This document shows, piece after piece, positions 1-5,674 of a DNA stretch of 7,921 bases. Numbering within the stretch: position 1 is the first letter of the stretch; every line of letters begins with the position of its first letter. The notes under the pieces were generated by a model. That model ran no database searches, was not told where the DNA came from, and saw nothing but the letters and a program-made list of their open reading frames with translations. This DNA is from Dehalococcoidia bacterium. Its GTDB lineage: Bacteria; Chloroflexota; Dehalococcoidia; Lucifugimonadales; UBA3495. The DNA is taken from the NCBI GenBank assembly GCA_022823105.1, contig JAJDXU010000285.1, positions 1 to 7,921 of the forward strand, in the 5' to 3' direction. Position numbers and translations under genes: made by a program.

Positions 1-254
1 GGCAGGCTGACCACGCCGGTGCCCAACTTGATGTGCTTGGTGCGGTCCGCGGCCACGCCGATGAAGATCTCCGGCGACGAGATGATTTCCCAACCCGCGC
101 TGTGGTGCTCACCGATCCAGGCCTCGTCAAAACCCAGGTAATCCAGCCACTGGACCAACTCCATGTCCCGTTCCAGCGCCAGGGTCGGGTTCTCGCCGGC
201 GCGGTGGAACGGCCCCATAAAGATGCCAAACTTCATACGATCGGGAAATGCCAT
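1..254 (-). CDS. Luciferase-like (LLM class) flavin-dependent monooxygenase, N-terminal part only
   Basis: The first 84 residues of a bacterial luciferase-like TIM-barrel oxidoreductase are present; the gene leaves the window at its 3' side. Members use reduced FMN and oxygen to oxidise small organic substrates in the cytoplasm. Visible features are the first strand KFGIFMGPFH (8-17), the segment ENPTLALERDMELVQW (21-36), the hallmark GFDEAWIGEHHSAGW (41-55), SPEIFIG (60-66) and LGTGVVSL (77-84). This pattern resembles proteins annotated as limonene 1,2-monooxygenase-like, but the substrate cannot be inferred. The ATG at 254 is chosen because a perfect AGGAGG (263-268 on the plus strand) sits 8 nt upstream; the internal ATG at 236 lacks one. 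It diverges from the 481-2049 gene and has a strong promoter candidate at 380-408. Family assignment is secure; the exact reaction is unknown. Confidence 0.93.
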   Translation of the reverse strand, partial: MAFPDRMKFGIFMGPFHRAGENPTLALERDMELVQWLDYLGFDEAWIGEHHSAGWEIISSPEIFIGVAADRTKHIKLGTGVVSL

Positions 255-276
255 CGGGAAATCCTCCTGCTGGTCC

Positions 277-322
277 GCCGTTGGTGGTTTAGCGCCGCCG
301 GGCTGGACACTGTCGCAACGGC
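277..322 (-). promoter_or_regulatory. Long-range 7-bp inverted repeat next to the ribosome binding site
   Basis: GCCGTTG (277-283) and CAACGGC (316-322) are perfect reverse complements separated by 32 nt. The 277-283 arm lies 8 nt upstream (in mRNA terms) of the AGGAGG ribosome binding site of the luciferase-like gene. Pairing would bring structure close to the translation start. Whether it forms is untested; stem length and loop size give only modest support. Confidence 0.25.
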
Positions 323-342
323 CGCCGTCACATGAACGTGTC

Positions 343-360
343 CGCGACTTGACGGTCGCG
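343..360 (-). promoter_or_regulatory. Hairpin-forming inverted repeat in the leader of the luciferase-like gene
   Basis: CGCGAC (343-348) and GTCGCG (355-360) are perfect reverse complements around a 6-nt loop, just downstream of the predicted start site near 373. As RNA it would form a GC-rich 6-bp stem near the 5' end of the message; as DNA it could be an operator. No U-tract follows, so it is not an intrinsic terminator. The role is unknown, and chance is possible in GC-rich DNA. Confidence 0.35.
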
Positions 361-371
361 CGAAAACATTG

Positions 372-439
372 ATAGCCGCATTATATGGGCCATCCACAAC
401 TGCGGCAAGCGGAGCCAATCGCACGGCAACGGCGGCTAT
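372..439. repeat. 8-bp inverted repeat spanning the divergent promoters
   Basis: ATAGCCGC at 372-379 is the exact reverse complement of GCGGCTAT at 432-439. The left arm abuts the -10 box of the leftward promoter at its predicted start point; the right arm overlaps the first bases of the TATAAT (437-442) of the rightward gene. This is where a shared regulator of a divergent pair might bind, but 8 bp over about 50 bp of spacing could be chance. Confidence 0.3.
380..408 (-). promoter_or_regulatory. Sigma70-type promoter of the luciferase-like gene
   Basis: Read on the minus strand, the -35 box is TTGCCG (403-408, 4 of 6 consensus bases), followed by a 17-nt spacer and a perfect TATAAT (380-385). 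Transcription would begin near 373, giving a leader of about 120 nt before the ATG at 254. The exact spacing and perfect -10 in otherwise GC-rich DNA make this a credible housekeeping promoter. It is a sequence match only. Confidence 0.65.
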
Positions 440-442
440 AAT
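437..442 (+). promoter_or_regulatory. -10 promoter element of the 522-residue protein gene
   Basis: A perfect TATAAT lies 38 nt before the ATG at 481, which would give a 5' leader of about 30 nt. No good -35 hexamer lies at 16-18 nt upstream (GCCAAT at 17 nt), so activity may depend on an activator or another sigma factor, or the match may be incidental. Confidence 0.4.
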
Positions 443-468
443 TAAGGTTCCATGTGAATTCCCGTCCC

Positions 469-473
469 AGGGG
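469..473 (+). promoter_or_regulatory. Ribosome binding site that decides the start at 481
   Basis: AGGGG with 7 nt to the ATG at 481 is a good Shine-Dalgarno match. The reading frame stays open upstream to a GTG at 454, but the predicted transcription start near 449 would leave that GTG almost leaderless, so 481 is preferred. Confidence 0.6.
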
Positions 474-480
474 CAGACCA

Positions 481-2049
481 ATGAACAACATCATCCAAAA
501 TGCCGTCGTATTGAACAGTCAGAACCGTTTGCGATCAGCGGACAGTCTGGCTCGGGAATGGGTTATCTCCCACGCCGGGCCGCACCAGGGTCAGGCCCGC
601 AATCAGCTGCGTGGATCGTACCCTTTCCGCGAATGGAGCAACGATAATCTGACCATCTGTATTGCCAAGCTGGCCACCGGCGCGTTTAAGCAGGTGCAAT
701 TGTACGGCGTAAGCTATGAACTTGCGGGCGATTCCGAACCCTACACTGCCTATGTTATGACCTATACATCGACCGCAACCGAGGAGGTTGGGGGATATTT
801 CATCGCAGTCTCTTCCGTTCCCGACGCCCTTGCCGACGCCGAACTCCCATGGGGAAACAGCGCCGGGCCCGGAGGTCTCGATAAACTGATCGAGACAATC
901 AAAACCGACCGCTCTCGGCCGACGGATCCGGCGCGCGGCGCCGGTTCGATAGCGACCATAGACGACCTGTTCGCCATCCACGACACGACGGTGGTGCTGA
1001 CGGAGGATGGCCGGTCCGACACGGAATTCGAAGAACTGGCCGGACTTCACAGCGACTGGGCCGGGGTGGTGGCCATCAGCGCGTCGGAGCAGTTGACCCT
1101 GAGCCGAACACTGCCCCATGACCAACTGCCCGAGTGGGTGCGGGCCAAGATCGCCCTGTTTTCCCGATACGCCGATGCCGACGGCCGGCGCTTGCGCATG
1201 GCGGAATCAGACTTGGAACAAGCCATATCTCTGGTGGACGCGGAGCGAGACCGCGTCGCCAACGAAGTCTCCGGCCGCAATGCCGTCGCCCTGATGAAGG
1301 TCCTGGAGTCCGTTTCGATGACGCTCTCAACATCACCGGCGCCGGACTCGGAATCCATCGCTGATTCGCTGGATGAACCGGAGTCTCTCACGTCGCCGGA
1401 CGCCAACGGCCACGCGGGAACCGACGCCGTGCCGGCGCAGCAGCGCATTTACACCTTGGAGGATCAGCTCAGCGCGGCGGAGAGCAGAATTGCGGAACTG
1501 GAGGAGCGTTTGGCGCAATACGAAACGTTCGACGCCGACGACCCGCCGGAGGAGAGTCCCGACGACGAACCACGTCCCGAAAGTCCCCTCGACACCAACC
1601 GTCATGCCACCGTGCTGGACGCCATCACCGACCCGACACGATTTCCTCGGCTGCGGTTTCTGAACAACTGCGAGAAGGACCTGGCCGGCTATGGGAAACC
1701 CAGGCCCAACGGCGTGGAAATCGTGGCCGCGCTGGATGGCATCAACAAGCTTGCCCAGGCCTGGTACCTCACACCCAACGGCGCAATCGGGTCCTGGCAA
1801 AATTACTTCGTCGACCTTCCCGGATGGAAATATGCCGACGACGAATCCGATACAACCATGGCTCGTTTCGGCGAGAAGCGTTCGTTCAGCGACCAGGAAA
1901 AGGGCCGACTGGTGGAAATCACCCGGCACCTTACATACCAGGGCTCCAGCAGCGGCCTCCAGATCTACTTCGACCGGGACGACGTGACCGACTCGTTCAT
2001 CGTCGGATATATTGGCGAACACCTGCCCTACGCCACCAGCCGCTCCTGA
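481..2049 (+). CDS. Uncharacterised 522-residue coiled-coil protein with a distinct C-terminal domain
   Basis: I do not recognise this protein as a named family. It lacks a signal peptide and membrane segments, so it is probably cytoplasmic. Residues 1-225 look like a mixed alpha/beta region with unusually many aromatic residues around 75-110. Residues 230-280 are helical and charged. A low-complexity Ser/Asp/Pro linker (282-318) leads to a short coiled coil with heptad pattern (about 321-348), then a strongly acidic Pro-rich linker (349-370). Residues 375-522 form a separate domain: a helical part with conserved-looking Trp/Tyr positions (W428, W439, Y442), then RHLTYQ (482-487), LQIYFDRDD (493-501) and FIVGYIGEHLP (506-516). 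From memory, this ending resembles a C-terminal domain of unknown function in many hypothetical actinobacterial proteins; that needs a profile search. It converges with the small membrane coiled-coil gene. The acidic composition and clear start support a real gene; its function is unknown. Confidence 0.82.
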   Translation: MNNIIQNAVVLNSQNRLRSADSLAREWVISHAGPHQGQARNQLRGSYPFREWSNDNLTICIAKLATGAFKQVQLYGVSYELAGDSEPYTAYVMTYTSTATEEVGGYFIAVSSVPDALADAELPWGNSAGPGGLDKLIETIKTDRSRPTDPARGAGSIATIDDLFAIHDTTVVLTEDGRSDTEFEELAGLHSDWAGVVAISASEQLTLSRTLPHDQLPEWVRAKIALFSRYADADGRRLRMAESDLEQAISLVDAERDRVANEVSGRNAVALMKVLESVSMTLSTSPAPDSESIADSLDEPESLTSPDANGHAGTDAVPAQQRIYTLEDQLSAAESRIAELEERLAQYETFDADDPPEESPDDEPRPESPLDTNRHATVLDAITDPTRFPRLRFLNNCEKDLAGYGKPRPNGVEIVAALDGINKLAQAWYLTPNGAIGSWQNYFVDLPGWKYADDESDTTMARFGEKRSFSDQEKGRLVEITRHLTYQGSSSGLQIYFDRDDVTDSFIVGYIGEHLPYATSRS

Positions 2050-2095
2050 TCGCAAAATCAGAGGAATTGCTACGTCGGGCGAAAGCAGCGCTCGG

Positions 2096-2623
2096 TCATG
2101 AGTCCGATGCCCCGTTGCTTTGCTCTTCAAGTCGCTTGATCAGCGACTCGGTGACGGCTTCGTAGCGGTCCATCAGACGTTCCGCCCTGGCCTCGGCAGC
2201 AGCGGCCCGTTCCCGTTCCAATTCCAATTGGGCGGCAGCCCGTTCTCGTTCCAATTCGAGCTGGGCGGCGGCTCGTTCCCTCTCCACTTCCAACTGGGAT
2301 GCGGCTCGTTCCTGCTCCGTTTCCAGTTGAGCAGTCGCCACGGCCGCTTTGACTGCCGAGTCCCGGGCCTTGGCTTCCGCTTCCGCGGTCCGCTTGCGCT
2401 CCTCTGCGGTCCGCTTGCGCTCCTCCTCGACCCTGCCGTCCCGGATGAATCCCAGTACCATGATCAGACCTCCAATCGACATCCCGGACAGGTTGGCAGC
2501 CATCGCGCTGACCGGGTGTCCAACGGGAAACTGGTCGCCCAGCAGTTGAAACGCCGACGAGACCAAAGCGCCCGCCACCATTATGGCATACGCCAGGACG
2601 TATAGCTTGATGTTTTGCCACAT
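2096..2623 (-). CDS. Small two-helix membrane protein with cytoplasmic 11-residue-repeat coiled coil
   Basis: This 175-residue protein of unknown function has two predicted membrane helices (about 7-27 and 42-61) joined by a short loop. Then RDGR and a run of Arg/Lys/Glu point to the inside of the cell, followed by one continuous charged helix to about residue 168. The helix includes two copies of an ERKRTAE-type heptad (68-81) and four 11-residue repeats of the form LExERERAAAQ (100-143), ending in RLMDRYEAVTESLIKRLEEQ. Both termini should be cytoplasmic. An 11-residue period favours a straight or slightly right-handed coiled coil, so it may oligomerise or act as a membrane-tethered rod. The ATG at 2623 is chosen because GAGGGG lies 7 nt upstream; a GTG at 2638 would overlap that site. 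The epimerase stop is only 25 bp upstream, so co-transcription is likely. No catalytic residues are apparent. Confidence 0.8.
   Translation of the reverse strand: MWQNIKLYVLAYAIMVAGALVSSAFQLLGDQFPVGHPVSAMAANLSGMSIGGLIMVLGFIRDGRVEEERKRTAEERKRTAEAEAKARDSAVKAAVATAQLETEQERAASQLEVERERAAAQLELERERAAAQLELERERAAAAEARAERLMDRYEAVTESLIKRLEEQSNGASDS
2206..2337 (-). repeat. Four tandem 33-bp imperfect repeats inside the coiled-coil gene
   Basis: Four consecutive 33-bp units (2206-2238, 2239-2271, 2272-2304, 2305-2337) encode the 11-residue repeats of the membrane coiled-coil protein. The first two differ at 5 of 33 positions; the last two are more diverged in DNA but keep the protein pattern. Because the unit is a multiple of three, gain or loss of a copy would keep the frame and change rod length. 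Confidence 0.85.
2385..2426 (-). repeat. Two nearly identical tandem 21-bp repeats
   Basis: The units at 2385-2405 and 2406-2426 are identical except for the last base. They encode consecutive heptads rich in Arg, Lys and Glu just after the second membrane helix. Such near-identity suggests a recent duplication, compared with the more diverged 33-bp array in the same gene. Confidence 0.85.
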
Positions 2624-2630
2624 CACCCCG

Positions 2631-2636
2631 CCCCTC
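2631..2636 (-). promoter_or_regulatory. Ribosome binding site that decides the start at 2623
   Basis: On the minus strand, GAGGGG stands 7 nt before the ATG at 2623. The alternative in-frame GTG at 2638 overlaps this site and would add five residues (VRGGV) ahead of the membrane segment, so the later ATG is preferred. Confidence 0.6.
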
Positions 2637-2648
2637 ACCGTCGCAAAC

Positions 2649-3587
2649 CTAGCCCGAAATCAACGGCAAACCCTCGTCCGCGCGCACCTCGTTGATGATC
2701 TCCAGCACCCGCTGCGATAGCGGCGCATACGTCAACTCGAATTCCGAAAGCAGCCGGCTGTTGTCCACCAGGTAGTTGCCCGAGTGTTCCCGGCCGCCCG
2801 GGTTATCGAAGCTGATTTGCGCGTCCGGCAGGTAGCCCCGCACCATCTCCGCCAGGTCGCCCAGGCTGATCGGCGTGCCGCCCGAGTTGTACACCTGATG
2901 CTCGCTCCGATCCACCAGCGTCACCCGCACGAACGCCTCCGCGATGTCCTCGACGTGGATCGGCAGGCGCATCATCTCCCGGTAGGGGAAGCTCACCGAC
3001 TCGCCCCGCGACGGCAGCGTCACGCACCGCACGTGGTCCACCGACCCCCGCACCTTGTCCGGACCCGTCACGTTCGCCGGCCGGATTCCGGTGATGCTCA
3101 TGTTGTAGTTCTCGTTGAACATCTTGGCCTGGAACTCGTTGAATATCTTGTGCGTTGCGTACTGGCTGTCGCCGTACGTGGCCTCGTCCTCGTTGATTTC
3201 CCGCTCGCCGAAATTGGACTGCTGTCCGCTGACCGCTACCGAGCTGGCGTACACGATCCGGTCCACGCCCAGCAGTCGACCCGCCTCGAAACAGTTGTCC
3301 ATCCCCAGGATATTCAGCCGCATCTGGTGGTGCGGGTTGCCCTCGCCGCCACCCAGCAGGTACGCCAGGTTCAGGATGCGGTCGGGCTGCGAGTCAACGA
3401 TGGCCTTGGCCACCTGCTCAAATTCCGTGATGTCCACCCGCGCGGTGCGAATCGCATCCGGCTCCACTCCCGGAATATCCGGTATCGGGTTGATGTCCGT
3501 CGCGTAAACGTCCTCGCCCCGTTCCACCAATTTCCGAATCACCCGCGGCCCGATGAATCCCGCGCCGCCCAGTACCAGAACCGTCAT
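2649..3587 (-). CDS. NAD-dependent epimerase/dehydratase (extended SDR family)
   Basis: This 312-residue cytoplasmic enzyme belongs to the extended short-chain dehydrogenases, which usually act on nucleotide sugars or related hydroxyl/keto substrates with bound NAD. It has the Rossmann motif GGAGFIG (7-13), an acidic D31 ending the second strand (typical of NAD over NADP), VDI (51-53), the catalytic-strand motif YASSVAVSG (113-121) with S116 aligning with the active-site serine of GalE, and the catalytic pair in YATHK (Y143, K147). The IRPANVTGP segment (168-176) and LPIHVEDIAEAF (208-219) are also typical. Many GalE-like enzymes have VYG where this has VSG, so a galactose epimerase call is not justified. 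Start is supported by GAGGTG 5 nt upstream. Length is normal. The substrate is undetermined, and neighbours do not indicate a sugar pathway. Confidence 0.93.
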   Translation of the reverse strand: MTVLVLGGAGFIGPRVIRKLVERGEDVYATDINPIPDIPGVEPDAIRTARVDITEFEQVAKAIVDSQPDRILNLAYLLGGGEGNPHHQMRLNILGMDNCFEAGRLLGVDRIVYASSVAVSGQQSNFGEREINEDEATYGDSQYATHKIFNEFQAKMFNENYNMSITGIRPANVTGPDKVRGSVDHVRCVTLPSRGESVSFPYREMMRLPIHVEDIAEAFVRVTLVDRSEHQVYNSGGTPISLGDLAEMVRGYLPDAQISFDNPGGREHSGNYLVDNSRLLSEFELTYAPLSQRVLEIINEVRADEGLPLISG

Positions 3588-3723
3588 AATCGCACCTCTT
3601 TAATGTCGTGGTTGAGCGGACTCCGTCACAGCAGGCCCGCTTTTGGCCGATGGCAGGATCAGGACGCCCGTCAACGACAAACCCCCAGTCCCATCATGTC
3701 AATCCTGTATATCGATGTGAAAA

Positions 3724-4563
3724 CTAACCCCGTACCGCTACGAAGAACAGCCGCCGGAAGGGGTACAGCGTGACGTCGTCCGCTCGCCGCGGATACTCCA
3801 CGTTCAGCCGTCGCCGGTATTCCTCCAGGTACACCTCACGCTCCCCGTCCTCCAGCCCGTTCAGTATCGGACGCAACCCCGTGCTCGTCACCCATTCCAG
3901 CACCGCGTCCTCCCCGGTCAGCACGTGCTGGTACTCCGTGGTCCAAACGTCCAGGTGCGCCGAGTTGGCAGCCAGCAGGTCGTAGTAAAAGTCGGGGTCC
4001 TGCACCCACCGGTTGCCCACCGCCGCCCGCAGCCCCTCGGATCCAAGCGCGCTCCCGCCCGGCCCGCCGTCCGCCAGCGTCTCGCGCATCAGGTGATGGG
4101 AGCGCATGTCCCAGCTCAATGGCACCTGTACCGCGAAGCAAGCCCCCGCTGGCAGCATCCCCCAAAGCCGCGGCACCAGCTCGGCGTGGTTGGGAACCCA
4201 CTGCAGCACCGCGTTGGAATAGAACACCGACGGCGTCGCGTCCGGCTGCCAGTCCGCCAGGTCGCCCATCTGCCAGCGCACTCGGCCGCGAAATCCGTCG
4301 GACTCGCTTGACGCAGACCGCTCCAGCATCTCCGGCGAGTTGTCCATCCCTACCACGTCAGCTTCGGGCCACCTGTCCGCCAGCAATCGCGTCACGTTGC
4401 CTGCGCCGCACCCCAGGTCATAGATCACCTGCGGGTTCTCCAGCGGTATCCGGCCCATCAGGTCCAGCGCCGGACGCAGCCGGTGGTCAGCGAATTTCAA
4501 ATACTGCCCGGGGTTCCAGGACTCTCCGGCGATGTCCCGCTGGTGTGGTGTCGCTTGCGTCAT
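3724..4563 (-). CDS. tam: Trans-aconitate 2-methyltransferase
   Basis: Tam transfers a methyl group from S-adenosylmethionine to trans-aconitate, a spontaneous by-product that inhibits aconitase, giving a monomethyl ester. The 279-residue protein has the class I methyltransferase fold: SAM motif I YDLGCGAGN (48-56), acidic D74 after the second strand, and D101. Its sequence closely follows the E. coli enzyme as I remember it: WNPGQYLKF (16-24), RIPLEN (38-43), NAVLQWVPNH (117-126), HLMRET (157-162), EWVTSTGLRP (223-232) and the ending PFRRLFFVA (268-276). It is about 27 residues longer than E. coli Tam, including about 14 at the N-terminus. The frame stays open upstream to about 4830, but that stretch overlaps the lipoprotein gene and the promoter. 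The ATG at 4563 has an AAAGGGG site 8 nt upstream. The specificity for trans-aconitate is inferred from similarity. Confidence 0.88.
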   Translation of the reverse strand: MTQATPHQRDIAGESWNPGQYLKFADHRLRPALDLMGRIPLENPQVIYDLGCGAGNVTRLLADRWPEADVVGMDNSPEMLERSASSESDGFRGRVRWQMGDLADWQPDATPSVFYSNAVLQWVPNHAELVPRLWGMLPAGACFAVQVPLSWDMRSHHLMRETLADGGPGGSALGSEGLRAAVGNRWVQDPDFYYDLLAANSAHLDVWTTEYQHVLTGEDAVLEWVTSTGLRPILNGLEDGEREVYLEEYRRRLNVEYPRRADDVTLYPFRRLFFVAVRG

Positions 4564-4614
4564 GCAAATAGCCCCTTTAGTCGGCGGAATCGCTGCTCGG
4601 TGGCAACGCAGCCG

Positions 4615-4644
4615 AGTATAGGCGCCGCCAAAATCCAGCGTCAA
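4615..4644 (-). promoter_or_regulatory. Sigma70-type promoter of tam
   Basis: On the minus strand, TTGACG (4639-4644, 5 of 6) is followed after 18 nt by TATACT (4615-4620, 5 of 6). Start would fall near 4608, leaving a leader of about 45 nt to the ATG at 4563. It lies between the lipoprotein stop and tam, so tam can be transcribed on its own. Two mutually exclusive 5-bp inverted repeats overlap this area (4592-4616); their significance is unclear. Confidence 0.65.
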
Positions 4645-4673
4645 CCGCGCCGGTGGGTGCGCGTTTTGTACAC

Positions 4674-5513
4674 TCACCGCGGACCAGGTGCACGTACAGG
4701 CGGCGCCGGCACAGTCTTGATCTCGCGGTCGTTTACGATCACCCGGTAGGTCTCGCCGGATGCCAGCGGCACTCCGAGAGGCAGTATTGTGTCCAATTCC
4801 ACCACCTGATCGTCGCAAGGAATCTCCCACGGCGTGAGTGGCGGCTGCATCAGCGTCACCACTGCAATAATGTCATTACCATCCACCGAAACATTTTCTC
4901 TGCCCGGCCTCGCGCAGCCTTCAATGGTCGACTGATAGTATTGGATCCTGAGGTAGTTTTCCGATTCGTTCGGCAGGAAACCAGCGCCGATGATCTCGGC
5001 TGGTGTTTCCACCCACGTCCTCCAGTCCGCACCGGGATCCTCCAGCATTTCCGGCGGCGGCTCCGCCAACTTCAGCACCATGTCAACGCGCCGTGGATTC
5101 CCGTTGGTTATGACGTCGTGAGCCGTATCGTTGATGAAAGCAAGGCGATCCGGCGGCTCTATGATTCGCGCGCTGATCCCATAGGTGCGCCGCGAGTCTA
5201 TGCTGTCGCGGTCGTAGTCCACCCTGAACGATATCGGGACCTGGCCAGGGTTTTCAATGGTTTGGCTCGCGATCAATGGGGCCGCGGCATCAGCGAGCGA
5301 TACGTCCCGCAGTTCTACCACCAGCTGCGCCTCCGGAGACAGACTGATCCGCTCTCGGTAGGTGACGGTTCCCCGGACGAACGAGCCGCCCATGACCTGG
5401 AACGGCGCTTTCACCGTGTCAATGGGACGCGAATATCCGCCACAGGACGTTGCGAACAACAGGACAAAGACGCTAAGCGCGAAGGGCAGGATTGATTGGG
5501 CGCCGCTACGCAT
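4674..5513 (-). CDS. YbaY-like secreted lipoprotein with an additional C-terminal domain
   Basis: A 279-residue exported protein. A hydrophobic signal (8-22) ends in LLFATSC, making C24 the probable lipidated cysteine; Ala at -3 is a less common lipobox residue. Residues about 46-148 match the YbaY/YscW-type beta-sandwich domain: VRGTVTYRERISLSP (46-60), VELRDVSLADAAAP (66-79), VPISFRVDYD (92-101), YGISARI (111-117) and the closing NPRRVDMVL (139-147). A second domain (about 170-265) has paired cysteines (C200 in IEGCARPG, C233 in IPCDD) and ends PLASGETYRVIVND, like a small secreted beta-sandwich. A disulfide between C200 and C233 is plausible. The ATG at 5513 has no clear ribosome binding site, but the signal peptide right after it supports it. 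A short Pro/Arg-rich tail follows. The domain call is strong; its biological role is not established. Confidence 0.85.
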   Translation of the reverse strand: MRSGAQSILPFALSVFVLLFATSCGGYSRPIDTVKAPFQVMGGSFVRGTVTYRERISLSPEAQLVVELRDVSLADAAAPLIASQTIENPGQVPISFRVDYDRDSIDSRRTYGISARIIEPPDRLAFINDTAHDVITNGNPRRVDMVLKLAEPPPEMLEDPGADWRTWVETPAEIIGAGFLPNESENYLRIQYYQSTIEGCARPGRENVSVDGNDIIAVVTLMQPPLTPWEIPCDDQVVELDTILPLGVPLASGETYRVIVNDREIKTVPAPPVRAPGPR

Positions 5514-5674
5514 CTGGTCGATGGGGATGGGGTCTATGGAGCCGAAACCCTATGACGGCTAAGGGGTAAATGACGTACGCCGCGCCGAGCGTGGGGGTCT
5601 TTGATACGCGTCGTGGAGCGGTCTCTCCGTCTCGTCGGACCGGAGGTCATCGGCACTCATCCTGGTGCAAAGCC

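Noticed and set aside
2046..2094. Possible terminators between the convergent genes: CTGAT/ATCAG (2046-2061) and a 6-bp stem with one G-T pair (2076-2094)
   Set aside because: The stems are short and neither is followed by a T-run on either strand, so an intrinsic terminator cannot be supported.
1333..2130. Minus-strand open frame of 265 codons opposite the 522-residue gene
   Set aside because: The plus-strand frame is much longer, has a good ribosome binding site and a coherent coiled coil and terminal domain. The antisense frame has no recognisable features.
3588..3723. Promoter for the epimerase gene (TTGACA at 3698-3703, minus strand)
   Set aside because: The -35 match is perfect, but the best -10 at 17 nt (TGTCGT) matches only 3 of 6 bases. 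No other convincing element was found.
2784..3773. Plus-strand open frame of 329 codons opposite the epimerase gene
   Set aside because: The minus strand carries the full SDR motif set. The antisense product is Arg/His/Val-rich and unstructured looking.
4564..4830. Upstream extension of tam by 89 codons
   Set aside because: It would overlap the lipoprotein gene's end and the tam promoter, and the extension has no methyltransferase-like sequence. The ATG at 4563 fits the family start and ribosome binding site.
5514..5674. Small gene, terminator or promoter in the gap between the lipoprotein and propeller genes
   Set aside because: No start with a ribosome binding site, no strong hairpin with a T-run and no paired -35/-10 boxes are visible.
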